This document shows positions 9,796-18,990 of a stretch of 50,092 bases of DNA, in pieces. Every line of letters starts with the position of its first letter. Position 1 is the first letter of the stretch. The stretch is from Candidatus Iainarchaeum sp. (GTDB lineage Archaea; Iainarchaeota; Iainarchaeia; Iainarchaeales; DTGL01). The DNA lies in contig JAPLVS010000068.1 of assembly GCA_026396995.1 (NCBI GenBank), positions 1 to 50,092 on the forward strand, read 5' to 3'. A program made the position numbers and the translations under genes. The notes under the pieces were generated by a model. The model saw only the letters and a list, made by a program, of their open reading frames with translations. It made no database searches and was not told where the DNA came from.

Positions 9796-9864
9796 AAAAA
9801 CGCCCCTGCGATGATAGGAGAATGCCTGCTGGTTTTTTTAAGGTTTTGGGTTTTACATGGTTGT

Positions 9865-10818
9865 ATGGACCGTTTAGAGGAAAAGAAGAAGTTTGCCAAA
9901 GGCTTCTGGATTGCGTTTTTCATACTCGCGGCATTCCTTTTATTTTACTATTCCGGGGTTGCAAAGGCGTTCAACAGGGACCTTGATGCTTTCCTTGGCG
10001 CCTATGACTGGATTTTCGATTCGCTCCTGCTGTTCCTTTTCGCAATGTTTATTTCAAGGATTGTCACAGGCTTTTTGAAAAGGCAGTTCAGGCGCATAGG
10101 GCAGGCCAAACACCTGAAGCTTGACAGGACAAGGCTCGCAATATCGGAAAGCCTGGCCACGGCCACAATTTACATAATCGCATTCATAATAATCGTCGAA
10201 TCCACGCCTGAACTGAAAGCATACAGCACTTCGGTCCTTGCAGGCGTAGGATTCCTTGCAATCGTGGTCGGCTTTGCGGCGCAGGAAACGATTTCGAATG
10301 TAGTGGCAGGCATCCTTATCGCAATATACCAGCCTTTCAGGGTCGGCGACCGGATTGAATTCCAGGGAAAACTTGGAAAAGTGGAGGACATTTCCTTAAG
10401 GCACACAGTGATAAGGAACTGGGAGAACAAGATGCTTGTAGTGCCTAACGCGCTGATAAGCAAGGAAACAATAACCAATTACACTTTGGGCGGCGACGAA
10501 AAGCTGCAGATGAGCATCGAAGTGCCTTTGGGCAATGACGCCAACATCGACAAGGCAAGGAAAATAATGCTTGAGGAATTGAAAAAGCACAGGAATTTCT
10601 TCCAGCCGAAAGACAAGGGCGCGCCTGAAGCCCTGCTAACTGAATTCAGGGAAAGCGGATTTGTCTTAAGCCTTTTCTTCTGGGCAAAAGATTTCCCGAC
10701 AGGATTCGCAATGTCCTGCGATTTGAGGGAAAGCATCAAGAAAAGGCTTGACAGGGAAGGCATCAGCATGCTGTTGCCGCAGAGAATGATTGTCCAAAGG
10801 GAAGGGACAAAGAAATAA
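9865..10818 (+). CDS. mscS: MscS-family mechanosensitive ion channel
   Basis: TM segments then GVGFLAIVVGFAAQETISNVVAGILIAIYQPFRVGDRIEFQGKLGKVEDISLRHTVIRNWENKMLVVPNALI; ATG 9865 chosen over the upstream ORF extension. Confidence 0.9.
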   Translation: MDRLEEKKKFAKGFWIAFFILAAFLLFYYSGVAKAFNRDLDAFLGAYDWIFDSLLLFLFAMFISRIVTGFLKRQFRRIGQAKHLKLDRTRLAISESLATATIYIIAFIIIVESTPELKAYSTSVLAGVGFLAIVVGFAAQETISNVVAGILIAIYQPFRVGDRIEFQGKLGKVEDISLRHTVIRNWENKMLVVPNALISKETITNYTLGGDEKLQMSIEVPLGNDANIDKARKIMLEELKKHRNFFQPKDKGAPEALLTEFRESGFVLSLFFWAKDFPTGFAMSCDLRESIKKRLDREGISMLLPQRMIVQREGTKK

Positions 10819-10821
10819 AAT

Positions 10822-11586
10822 TCACTCGCCTTTTCCTTCCGGAGCGCTTTCTTCAACCGGCCCTTTCTGCACAGCACAGTCTTTGGGCAGGCTGATGAAG
10901 ATTTCGCCGAAAAAGGATTCCTGGAACAATGCAATCCTTTGCTTGTGCGCCAGGAAAAGCAGCGGAATGAATGTGTCAATTGCCGACGACGGGGTTTTAT
11001 CCTCCAAAAGTGTGGAGAACAGCACAAGGCCTTCCTCGTCAGCCTTTTCAAGGAGAATGCCAAACAATTCCTCGATTTTTTCCTCCAAATCCTTTTCATT
11101 GAATGCTGGAATTAAAAAACTCGGCGTGTATTCGCCAAGGCCTTTCCTGTATTTCAATGAGCGCTCTTTTGTCTTGTCTATTACAGCCTCAATCTGGCGC
11201 ATCAGCTCCTCCAAGGAAACAGTGCTTTCCCTTACCTTGGTGAGCGGGGTGAGTTCGGGAAGCATGTCTTCCATGCGCCTGATGTCCTCTTCGGTCAGTT
11301 CAGGCTCTTTGGGCTCCTTGAGGAATGAAAGCGAAATTGTTTTGCTTTTCAGCTTGAGCAGGATTGCACAGGCAAGGATTGCGTTTGCCGGCACCCTTAA
11401 ATTCGATTCCTGCATCTGCCTTACCCTTTCAAGGTATTTTTGGGACAATTTCACCAAATCGATAGCCCAGACATCCATTTTTTCCTTTTCAACAAGGTCT
11501 ATTAGGATGGTTTTCCAGGCAGGCTCGTCGATAAGCATGACAAGGTCCACGCTCTGCGGCACTGAATCTTTTGTGGTTTTAGGCAT
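10822..11586 (-). CDS. scpA: Segregation and condensation protein A (kleisin)
   Basis: DEPAWKTILIDLVEKEKMDVWAIDLVKLSQKYLERVRQ...NLRVPANAILACAILLKLKSK; C-terminal winged-helix-like region. Confidence 0.8.
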   Translation of the reverse strand: MPKTTKDSVPQSVDLVMLIDEPAWKTILIDLVEKEKMDVWAIDLVKLSQKYLERVRQMQESNLRVPANAILACAILLKLKSKTISLSFLKEPKEPELTEEDIRRMEDMLPELTPLTKVRESTVSLEELMRQIEAVIDKTKERSLKYRKGLGEYTPSFLIPAFNEKDLEEKIEELFGILLEKADEEGLVLFSTLLEDKTPSSAIDTFIPLLFLAHKQRIALFQESFFGEIFISLPKDCAVQKGPVEESAPEGKGE

Positions 11587-11743
11587 AATCGCACCTTAAG
11601 AAGGCCAAAGGCGCTGCAATTTAAGCTTTTTCCTCTTACTAATAGCGCTTCCAAGTATTTAATAATATCACATTAACAAAAGAAAACTGCATGCAAAAAT
11701 TTATTAAATGCGGTGGCATTATATTAAAGGTGAGGTTGAGAAA

Positions 11744-12457
11744 ATGAACAGGGTTAAGACTGGTGTTGAAGGGCTTGATGAACTGATTGAAGGCGGCATT
11801 CCTGAAGGAAGCTCGGTTCTTGTGGCCGGCGGTTCGGGAACAGGCAAAACCATTCTTGCAACGCAGTATATTTACAACGGCGGCAAGATTTACGGTGAGC
11901 CTGGCATTTACGTGAGCATTGAAACAAACCTTAAAAACATTATCTGGAACATGCAGAACTTCAACTGGGACATCAGGGAACTGCAGGAAAACAACCTCAT
12001 GAAAACCTACAGGCTCAACCTCGGCCAAACCAAGAAAAGGGAATCTGTAGAAGACCGCATAGACGAAGAATTAAATGTCATATCACAGATGGTCAAAGAA
12101 TTGGGCGCGAAAAGGCTGGTCATTGACTCGGTTTCGGCTTTCGGCGTCTGGTTCGAAAACACCGGCCTGATAAGGAACTTATTGTTCCAGTTCGTGGACA
12201 GGCTGAAAAACCTGGATTGCACAACGCTCCTCACAACCGAAACCACGGGAGCAAGAAGGCAGTTCTCGGCTTTCGGGGTAGAAGAATTCATCGTGGACGG
12301 CGTAATCGCGCTTTATTTCACTCCGCCGCACAGGAGCGTTTTCGTCAGGAAAATGCGCGGCACAGACCACTCGAAAACCATACACCCATTCAACATCACT
12401 GAAAAAGGCGTCGTAATCAACGCAACAGACCGCGTTCTCTGGGAATCAATCAAATGA
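11744..12457 (+). CDS. KaiC-like RecA-superfamily ATPase
   Basis: GVEGLDELIEGGIPEGSSVLVAGGSGTGKTILATQYIYNG; LVIDSVSAF Walker B; AGGTGAG SD upstream of ATG 11744. Confidence 0.9.
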   Translation: MNRVKTGVEGLDELIEGGIPEGSSVLVAGGSGTGKTILATQYIYNGGKIYGEPGIYVSIETNLKNIIWNMQNFNWDIRELQENNLMKTYRLNLGQTKKRESVEDRIDEELNVISQMVKELGAKRLVIDSVSAFGVWFENTGLIRNLLFQFVDRLKNLDCTTLLTTETTGARRQFSAFGVEEFIVDGVIALYFTPPHRSVFVRKMRGTDHSKTIHPFNITEKGVVINATDRVLWESIK

Positions 12458-13216
12458 ATCAGGAGGCGCTTGGCGCTTCCTTTTTCCTGATTTTCTTTTT
12501 TTCAAAGCCAGGGCTTCAACCGCTTTTCTGGCGATATTCTTGCGCCTGAACCTGCCGTTCCTTTTGTCAAAGTAATAACCCGGCATAGAAAAATGCTTGA
12601 ACCTGAAACCGATTTTCTTCAGCCCGTTATAATATGCTTTGACCAGCCTTGGGCTGCTGTCAATTGGCGGCATATCAAAACCGCCTGGAAAAAAATAATA
12701 AAATACCGGCGAACTTATAAGTTCACTCACTTCCCTGGAAATTTGGTCAATCGGCTTTGAAACCCCTTTCAGGCTTACAACAGTATAGCCCATCACTTTC
12801 CCAGAAAGCGACAAAGAAGCAATCACCTCTGATTCTGCCCGACCGGTTTTAACCGCATCAATAAAATTGAATAAGTCCCCATGCGTTAAGAGGCCTCTGC
12901 CCCTCCTTTGCCTGAAAAGAGTCAAAGGATGGGTGTGGATGCCAATTTTGAACTGCTTTGCATATTCGTGGGTTTTTTCATTGCCAACGCTGTCCATCGT
13001 CCTCTCAGCTTCACTCACGGTAGGCACAAGCGGCTTCCCGAATTCCTTGCCCCACTGCATTTCATATCTCGCAATGCGCGGCCATTCCTCAACCTGCTGC
13101 CTCACGGTTTTCCTTTCGCTTCCAGGAACAACAACCCTTCTGCCAGTGGCCTTGTCCAGCACGGTTCTCCGAACCATCGGATAATTAGGCTTCCTTCTTG
13201 CTAGAGGCATAAGCAA
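12446..13216 (-). CDS. Uncharacterized protein with HTHP...THGD motif (possible divergent JAB/JAMM-like fold)
   Basis: FKIGIHTHPLTLFRQRRGRGLLTHGDLFNFIDAVKTG...ASLSLSGKVMGYTVVSL; basic termini. Confidence 0.7.
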   Translation of the reverse strand: MLMPLARRKPNYPMVRRTVLDKATGRRVVVPGSERKTVRQQVEEWPRIARYEMQWGKEFGKPLVPTVSEAERTMDSVGNEKTHEYAKQFKIGIHTHPLTLFRQRRGRGLLTHGDLFNFIDAVKTGRAESEVIASLSLSGKVMGYTVVSLKGVSKPIDQISREVSELISSPVFYYFFPGGFDMPPIDSSPRLVKAYYNGLKKIGFRFKHFSMPGYYFDKRNGRFRRKNIARKAVEALALKKRKSGKRKRQAPPDSFD

Positions 13217-13309
13217 AAATAAGGCTCAAAAAATATTTAACCTGATTCAAGGCCTGTTTGGCATGCTTCCTTCAAAAAACATTTAAGCAGTTAGGTGCAA
13301 ATGTAAAGT

Positions 13310-13819
13310 ATGCGTAAAAGAAGCACTTCAAAAAGGAAAGCTCCAAAGGGAAACATGCAGTCAGGGAGAAGCACTAACAAGGGATGGTTTCGCCAGACAG
13401 TCAAAAGACCAAGTCTGGCCATGCAGGCAAAGTTCGGGCACCACAAGCCAAAACTGCCAATAGGGCAAAGGATACAATATTCAGATATCCAGAGTGGCAG
13501 CCCTACTTCTTCGCTAAAACCAGGTGAAGCCGGCAGAACCATAATAAGCAAACGTACAGGCGGAATAACACGCTATGCATCTCTTAACACTTCTTCGTAC
13601 GACACAGAGCAAGTAGAAGTCCTTGGCATCCGAGACCAGCATGGCTTTCGGGTGACACACCAGAAAGTCGAGACAGGCCCAGGGTATTTTGATGCACATT
13701 TCGAACCCCTGAAACAACATTTTTATCTTGGCCCAGAAAGCGGCAGTTACCAGCTGGAAGATTTCCTCCCAATAAAGGTAAGGGCCCCCAGAGCGGCAAA
13801 GGGAAAAAAGCCAGCCTGA
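13310..13819 (+). CDS. Hypothetical protein with basic N-terminus
   Basis: 169-aa ORF, divergent from the 12446-13216 gene. Confidence 0.6.
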   Translation: MRKRSTSKRKAPKGNMQSGRSTNKGWFRQTVKRPSLAMQAKFGHHKPKLPIGQRIQYSDIQSGSPTSSLKPGEAGRTIISKRTGGITRYASLNTSSYDTEQVEVLGIRDQHGFRVTHQKVETGPGYFDAHFEPLKQHFYLGPESGSYQLEDFLPIKVRAPRAAKGKKPA

Positions 13820-14196
13820 ACTATTCTGATTTCTTCAAACCAAGGCCCTGTTTTTCCAAATAAAATTTTACCCCGTCCATCTGCTTCTTGAACGGCCGCC
13901 TCGGAAGCGGTCATCTCAATGAAAACAATTTGCTGGCCCTGCTTGTCGGCAATTTCTTTTATCCTGCGCCTCTCCGACCCCACCGAGAAGGAGCCGTCCA
14001 CAACAAAGCCTTTTCCTGCCGAAAGCTTTCCTTCAAGGAATTCGCACATTTTCGAAAAAACAATTTCGCCTGCGACCGCATTCCTGTTCGTGTTATCCAT
14101 GTTCAGGTATTGGAAGCCGAGCATTTTCGAAATTTCTTTTGCGAGGAAGGTTTTGCCGGTTGCAGGCAATCCGAAAAAAACCAATAACACGCGCAA
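13747..14196 (-). CDS. P-loop kinase-like ATPase, apparently frameshifted at its 3' end
   Basis: MRVLLVFFGLPATGKTFLAKEISKMLGFQYLNMD (Walker A); the alternative frame after about 13900 gives FKKQMDGVKFYLEKQGLGLKKSE* ending at 13821. Confidence 0.65.
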   Translation of the reverse strand: MRVLLVFFGLPATGKTFLAKEISKMLGFQYLNMDNTNRNAVAGEIVFSKMCEFLEGKLSAGKGFVVDGSFSVGSERRRIKEIADKQGQQIVFIEMTASEAAVQEADGRGKILFGKTGPWFEEIRIVQAGFFPFAALGALTFIGRKSSSW

Positions 14197-14221
14197 AACC
14201 CCGGCAAAAGGAACTGGAGGC

Positions 14222-14887
14222 TTATTGCACTCCCAGTTCCTTGAAAATCGCTTTTGCCGAATCCGTTGCTTCCTTGTTCGCGTCCACTTCGAACAGAAGG
14301 CCTTTTGCTTTGTAGAATTCTATAAGCGAAGAGGTCTTTTCCCTGTATTCTTTCAGCCTTTTCTTTATCACTTCCGGCTTATCATCCTCTCTTGTGAAAA
14401 GTATGCCGCCGCACTTGTCGCAGACGCCCTCCCTTTTCGGCTTCATTCCGATAACATTGTAGATTGCGTTGCAGTTCCTGCACTGCCTTCTTCCCCCGAG
14501 CCTCTGCAGGACGGTTTTTTCGGAAACATTCAGGTAAATGACTTTCTTGAGGCTGCGCTTGAATTCAGGCAGGATTTTTTCAAGGGATTCAGCCTGCACA
14601 GGCGTGCGCGGATAGCCATCCAATGCAAGGCCTTTCTCTGCCGGAATTTTCGCCAAGGCTTCCCTCAAAAGGCCTTCCACAATATCATCGCCGACCAGTT
14701 TTCCCTGGTTCATGAGGCCTTCGACCTGCTCCCTGAACCTGTGGTCCGCCTTGATTTTCGCCCTTATCAAATCCCCGGTGGAAACCTGTGCAAGGGGAAA
14801 CTTCTGTGATACAAAACCTATGACTGTGCCCTTGCCTGCGCCGGGGGCTCCCAAAAAAACCAGTGCAACTCCTTTTTCCAAAAACAT
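14222..14887 (-). CDS. adk: Adenylate kinase with zinc-type LID
   Basis: VALVFLGAPGAGKGTVIGFVSQKF, DGYPRTPVQAESLE, LID Cys pairs CRNCNAIYN...CDKCGG; exact start uncertain (ORF to 14914). Confidence 0.88.
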   Translation of the reverse strand: MFLEKGVALVFLGAPGAGKGTVIGFVSQKFPLAQVSTGDLIRAKIKADHRFREQVEGLMNQGKLVGDDIVEGLLREALAKIPAEKGLALDGYPRTPVQAESLEKILPEFKRSLKKVIYLNVSEKTVLQRLGGRRQCRNCNAIYNVIGMKPKREGVCDKCGGILFTREDDKPEVIKKRLKEYREKTSSLIEFYKAKGLLFEVDANKEATDSAKAIFKELGVQ

Positions 14888-14956
14888 CCCTCCAATCACA
14901 ATATCAAACAGCAAAAGAGATAAGAATTGGCAAAAAAAGCAATTTAAAGGAATACC

Positions 14957-16021
14957 CTATTTTGCCTCCGCATCCACCACTACCTGCACCCTGCTCGGCG
15001 AAAAAGAGCGCACTATCTTTTTGTTTTTAATCCTTATTTTCCTTCCGGCCTTTTTTGCTGCTGCCTTTAGCGCTTCAAGCGGCGGCCCGAAAATATCGGA
15101 TTTTTCCACAAACTGGTAGAAATGAATCACTCCGCCCTTCGGCTTTAAAGCCATAAACGCAACATCAAGGAAGTTTTCGCCGCCGCGCGGCAAAGGCATC
15201 ACAACGCGGTCGCACTTTCCCGCAAGGCGCTCTGGAACAACTGTTCTGACATCGCCCTCAAACGCCTCCACTTTCCCTTCAACCTTGTTGAGCGCAATGT
15301 TTTCCTGCATGAGCCTGAAAGCATCAGGGTTCAATTCCACAGCGAAAACCTTTTCGGCCTTCGAGTGCTTTGCGAATGAAATCGCGAAAGGCCCGACGCC
15401 TGCAAACAGCACTGCGACAGTTTCGCCTTTTTTTATCAGCTCCGAGATTCTTTCCCTTTCATGGCTCAATCTTGGCGAAAAGAAAACCTTGCCCACTTCC
15501 ACTTTGTATTTGCACCCCCATTCTGCGTGCAGTGTTTCGGCCTTTTTTTCGCCTGCAATGATTTCCACAGGCCTTATCCTGAATTCGCCTTCATGGCCGC
15601 CGAGAATCCTTGCGACTGTCTTGATCTGCGGGTTGGATTCGAGCAAAGCGTTCCCTATAAGTTTTTCTTTCGGAAGAAGTTCGTCAGGGATCATGATGAG
15701 CGCTATCTGCCCGATGACATCGAAAGAAGTTATGAGTTCGGAGAGCTCTTTCTTGGAAAGCACTTTGGAGAGCGCTTCCTCAAGCGAGCGCGGCTTTTTC
15801 TGCTTTTGGGTGAAGAGGGCATGGATTGCCTTGGCCCTGCCGGCCTTTTTCTCCAGTGCTTTTTCCTGTGCCTTGGAAAGCGGCCCGAGCAGCGGAAAAA
15901 TTATGTCCGAATCTGTTTTCCTGAGCTCTTTCGAAGTGTCCAGCAGGCCTTCCCCGAGCAAAAAAAGCCTTGCTGTTTCGCCCTTCGTTTTGCCCACAGA
16001 CAATGCCAGAGCCATAAACAC
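14957..16021 (-). CDS. Class I SAM methyltransferase, Trm5/Met10-like
   Basis: EFRIRPVEIIAGEKKAETLHAEWGCKYKVEVGKVFFSPRLSHERERI, VLFAGVGPFAISFAKHSKAEKVFAVELNP, VVMPLPRGGENFLDVAF. Confidence 0.8.
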   Translation of the reverse strand: MFMALALSVGKTKGETARLFLLGEGLLDTSKELRKTDSDIIFPLLGPLSKAQEKALEKKAGRAKAIHALFTQKQKKPRSLEEALSKVLSKKELSELITSFDVIGQIALIMIPDELLPKEKLIGNALLESNPQIKTVARILGGHEGEFRIRPVEIIAGEKKAETLHAEWGCKYKVEVGKVFFSPRLSHERERISELIKKGETVAVLFAGVGPFAISFAKHSKAEKVFAVELNPDAFRLMQENIALNKVEGKVEAFEGDVRTVVPERLAGKCDRVVMPLPRGGENFLDVAFMALKPKGGVIHFYQFVEKSDIFGPPLEALKAAAKKAGRKIRIKNKKIVRSFSPSRVQVVVDAEAK

Positions 16022-16054
16022 ATATTAAAATGATTAACAGTTTAAATTCTACTT

Positions 16055-16897
16055 ATGGACTTCAATTCCTTGTTCTACGAATACTTCGAAAAGCCGGTGT
16101 ACGTGCCAGGCACCCAAGGATACAACATAGTGAACACCGCAGTGTACGGCGCAATCCTGCTCGTGCTCGCATTTTTCGTTATTTTTCCCTTCCTAGACAG
16201 GAAAGGCGTGAAATTCAACCTCAAATTCTGCCTTGGCTTAATCCCTTACATCCTGGTCGGCACATCGCTCAGAGCAATCACTTCCTCAGGCCTCCTGCCA
16301 GGCTTCACCGAAACACTGAACCCGCTGGAATTGGGCTTCTGGACCTTCACTCCAGGAGTATGGTTCCTGACATTTTTCATAACGGTTTTCGGCCTGTTTT
16401 TCGCGCGCTGGCTTGAAAAAAGCAAGGTATTCAAATTCGAAAGTGCGTTCGCAAAAATCGGGCTTTGCTTTTCACTTCCATTGCTCGTTTTCCTGTTCCT
16501 GCACTTCACAAACTGGCTCGGCTTTTTTGCTGTCATTGCGGCAATAATCGCAATTTCAGGAATCATTGCCTTGGTTTTGAAAAAAATAAAATTTACAGAA
16601 AAAATTGCCTCGAATTTCAATTTGCTTGCGGTTTCAGGGCAGGTGATTGATGGCACGGCAACAGGCTTCGCAATCTTTTTTTACGGGTTCACAGAACAGC
16701 ACCCGCTGTCCGAAGCAGTCATAAGCATAAGCCCTGCGCTTTTCCTTTTGGTGAAGGTTGCGCTTGTGCTTGCAATCCTGCATTACACTGAAAAGGAAAT
16801 AAAGGGGGAAAATTTGAGGGGATTTATCAGGGCATTCCTTATAATAATGGGCTTTGCGACAGGCCTTGCAAGCGTTTTGAAGATAGGGCTGGTGTGA
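16055..16897 (+). CDS. DUF63-family archaeal membrane protein
   Basis: Multi-TM; YNIVNTAVYGAILLVLAFFV..., LGLIPYILVGTSLRAITSSGLLPG. Confidence 0.75.
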   Translation: MDFNSLFYEYFEKPVYVPGTQGYNIVNTAVYGAILLVLAFFVIFPFLDRKGVKFNLKFCLGLIPYILVGTSLRAITSSGLLPGFTETLNPLELGFWTFTPGVWFLTFFITVFGLFFARWLEKSKVFKFESAFAKIGLCFSLPLLVFLFLHFTNWLGFFAVIAAIIAISGIIALVLKKIKFTEKIASNFNLLAVSGQVIDGTATGFAIFFYGFTEQHPLSEAVISISPALFLLVKVALVLAILHYTEKEIKGENLRGFIRAFLIIMGFATGLASVLKIGLV

Positions 16898-16898
16898 A

Positions 16899-17648
16899 AT
16901 GTTCTACATAATCGGCATTGGCCTGAGGCCGGAGCACCTCTCGATTGAAGCGCTCGAAGCGCTCAAAAAATGCGATGAAATCTTCATTGAAAAATACACA
17001 AGTGATTTCCCAGATGCCACAATAAAGGAAATTGAAAAAACCGCAGGGAAGAAATGCACCGAGCTTGGAAGGCAGGCAGTCGAGGAAGGCTTTGACATCG
17101 CCAAGGCAAAAAACAAAAACATCGCCCTGCTTGTCATAGGCAACCCGCTTTTCGCGACCACGCACGTGCAGCTCCTCCTCGATGCAAAAGACGCAGGGGT
17201 GGACTTCAGGGTTGTGCCCGGAATTTCGGTGCAGGATTATATCGGCAAAACAGGCTTGAATGCGTACAAGTTCGGCAGGGTTGCGAGCATTGTGATGCCA
17301 GAACCAAACTACAAACCAGAATCCTTTTACGATTCAATCCTCGGCAACCTTGCGACAGGCCTGCATTCGCTCTGCCTGCTGGACATAAAGCCTGCAAAAA
17401 AAATGGCGCCCAAAGAAGCGCTTGCCCTCCTGCTTGAAATCGAAAAGAAAAGGAAAAAATCCGCAATCAAAAATGCGACAATCGTTGTGATGGCTGCAAT
17501 GGGCTCTGAAAAGGAAAAAATCGCTTTCGGGAAGGCAGAGGCGCTAGCAAAAAAGGATTTCCCGCTGCCTGCGGCGCTTGTGGTCTGCACCGAATTAGGG
17601 GAAAAGGAACTGGAAGGATTGGGGAAATTGGCGGAGGAAATCAAATGA
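16899..17648 (+). CDS. dphB: Diphthine synthase
   Basis: MFYIIGIGLRPEHLSIEALEALKKCDEIFIEKYTS, LVIGNPLFATTHVQLLLDAK, VVPGISVQDYIGKTGLNAYKFGR. Confidence 0.93.
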   Translation: MFYIIGIGLRPEHLSIEALEALKKCDEIFIEKYTSDFPDATIKEIEKTAGKKCTELGRQAVEEGFDIAKAKNKNIALLVIGNPLFATTHVQLLLDAKDAGVDFRVVPGISVQDYIGKTGLNAYKFGRVASIVMPEPNYKPESFYDSILGNLATGLHSLCLLDIKPAKKMAPKEALALLLEIEKKRKKSAIKNATIVVMAAMGSEKEKIAFGKAEALAKKDFPLPAALVVCTELGEKELEGLGKLAEEIK

Positions 17649-17944
17649 CCCTCGAAAAAGAACTTCAAAAGAAAACCGAAAAATACCGCGCGCTCACAGA
17701 GAAAGCGCTTTCACTTGTGCAAGTCTCGGCAAAGGCCGACACAAAGGAGTTTGAGATTGCGCTTGATTTCCTCGGCATGGCAAAGAATTACTTAAGCGAT
17801 GGCAAATACTATGAAAAGCAGGGCGAGCTCCTGGTAGCGCTTGCATCCTATTCCTATGCGCACGCCTGGATTGACGCAGGGGTAAGGGCCGGCATCCTGC
17901 AGGGCGAGGGCAATGAACTTTTCACGCAGCCGAAAGGCAAATAA
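17645..17944 (+). CDS. DUF357-domain protein
   Basis: FEIALDFLGMAKNYLSDGKYYEKQGELLVALASYSYAHAWIDAGVRAGIL; ATGA overlap with dphB. Confidence 0.8.
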   Translation: MTLEKELQKKTEKYRALTEKALSLVQVSAKADTKEFEIALDFLGMAKNYLSDGKYYEKQGELLVALASYSYAHAWIDAGVRAGILQGEGNELFTQPKGK

Positions 17945-17968
17945 ATTGCCTGAACATAATTATATTTA

Positions 17969-18556
17969 ATGCCGAAAAGGATAGTGCAAAGGAAGCCAAC
18001 GTTTGATGAAAAAGACCGTGACTTTGCCAACAGATTGAACAGCACTTATTGCCTGAGGGCAGAACAGGAGTTGTCGCTGAGGAAAATTGCAAAACTAACA
18101 GGCGTAAGCCAGGAACAGGCAAGGCTTGACCTGGAACTATTGATTAATTCTGTGAAAGACCGGCAAGCCAAGCAAAAACTCATGGGCGTGCAAAGGACCG
18201 GGGAAGCCAGGGCCCACAGGCTGAACAGGGAATTCGACTTTAAGAGGAAGGGCTTTTCCAAAAACGCGATAGCGGAACTGCTGAGAGCCGAACATTTCAA
18301 AATGCATAAGACTGACATCACAAGGGACTTCCGGCTGCTGGTTAAATCAGTTAAAAACCCAGAGACAATAGAAATGCTCCAATCAAAGGGGCGGCCGAGG
18401 CTTACAAAAGCAAGGATGAGAGAGGCCCGCAGACTGAGGCGGGTATTTAATTTGCGCATGAAGGGCCTGACACAGGACCAAATAGCCCAGAAACTCGGAA
18501 TGAACGCCCCGGACGCAGCCCGCGACATCAAAACATTGCTTGCATCTGTAAAATAA
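17969..18556 (+). CDS. Protein of three tandem helix-turn-helix-like modules
   Basis: LSLRKIAKLTGVSQEQARLDLELLINSVKD / FSKNAIAELLRAEHFKMHKTDITRDFRLLVKSVKN / LTQDQIAQKLGMNAPDAARDIKTLLASVK. Confidence 0.7.
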   Translation: MPKRIVQRKPTFDEKDRDFANRLNSTYCLRAEQELSLRKIAKLTGVSQEQARLDLELLINSVKDRQAKQKLMGVQRTGEARAHRLNREFDFKRKGFSKNAIAELLRAEHFKMHKTDITRDFRLLVKSVKNPETIEMLQSKGRPRLTKARMREARRLRRVFNLRMKGLTQDQIAQKLGMNAPDAARDIKTLLASVK

Positions 18557-18591
18557 CCTTAAACTCCAATGCCAGAAAGAAAGCACTTGGC

Positions 18592-18990
18592 ATGGTGGCT
18601 TTGTTTGTTCTGGTTATTTTGGCACTGCTGGTCATAATCATCGCATTCCAGCCAAAGCCGATTGTCCTCACATTGCACGATAATCCCCTGCGCTTAAAGG
18701 AAAAGCAGTACACGATACTGAATGCGGTGATTACAAACATCACAGGCGAAAAGGCCGCAGATGTTTCTGTGAGGGCCGAAGCCGAGGACAGGCAGTCCAT
18801 CATAATCGGCACGGCAGGAAGCGATTCCGAAAAAATCACAGTGATAGAAAGCGGCCTGAACAGGAAAGTCAATTTCCTGGTGTTTCCCAAGACCGGCATA
18901 AAGGAAGGCAATTACAGGATAAAAGTCACGACCTTAATCAACGGCCAGCCGTTCGAGGAAAGCATTGTGTTAGAAGTGCTGCCGAACTAG
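18592..18990 (+). CDS. N-terminally anchored protein with extracellular beta domain
   Basis: N-terminal TM MVALFVLVILALLVIIIAF followed by a beta-rich Ig/CARDB-like segment. Confidence 0.65.
   Translation: MVALFVLVILALLVIIIAFQPKPIVLTLHDNPLRLKEKQYTILNAVITNITGEKAADVSVRAEAEDRQSIIIGTAGSDSEKITVIESGLNRKVNFLVFPKTGIKEGNYRIKVTTLINGQPFEESIVLEVLPN

Noticed and set aside
9586-9864. N-terminal extension of the MscS ORF
   Set aside because: Overlaps the start of the FAD reductase gene on the other strand; an internal ATG at 9865 fits MscS.
13919-14809. Long plus-strand ORF (296 aa) antisense to adk and the kinase
   Set aside because: Antisense of clearly identified genes on the other strand; codon-bias shadow, no recognisable domains.
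15285-16028. Plus-strand ORF (247 aa) opposite the Trm5-like gene
   Set aside because: Shadow of the recognised methyltransferase; Ser-rich low-complexity translation typical of antisense frames.
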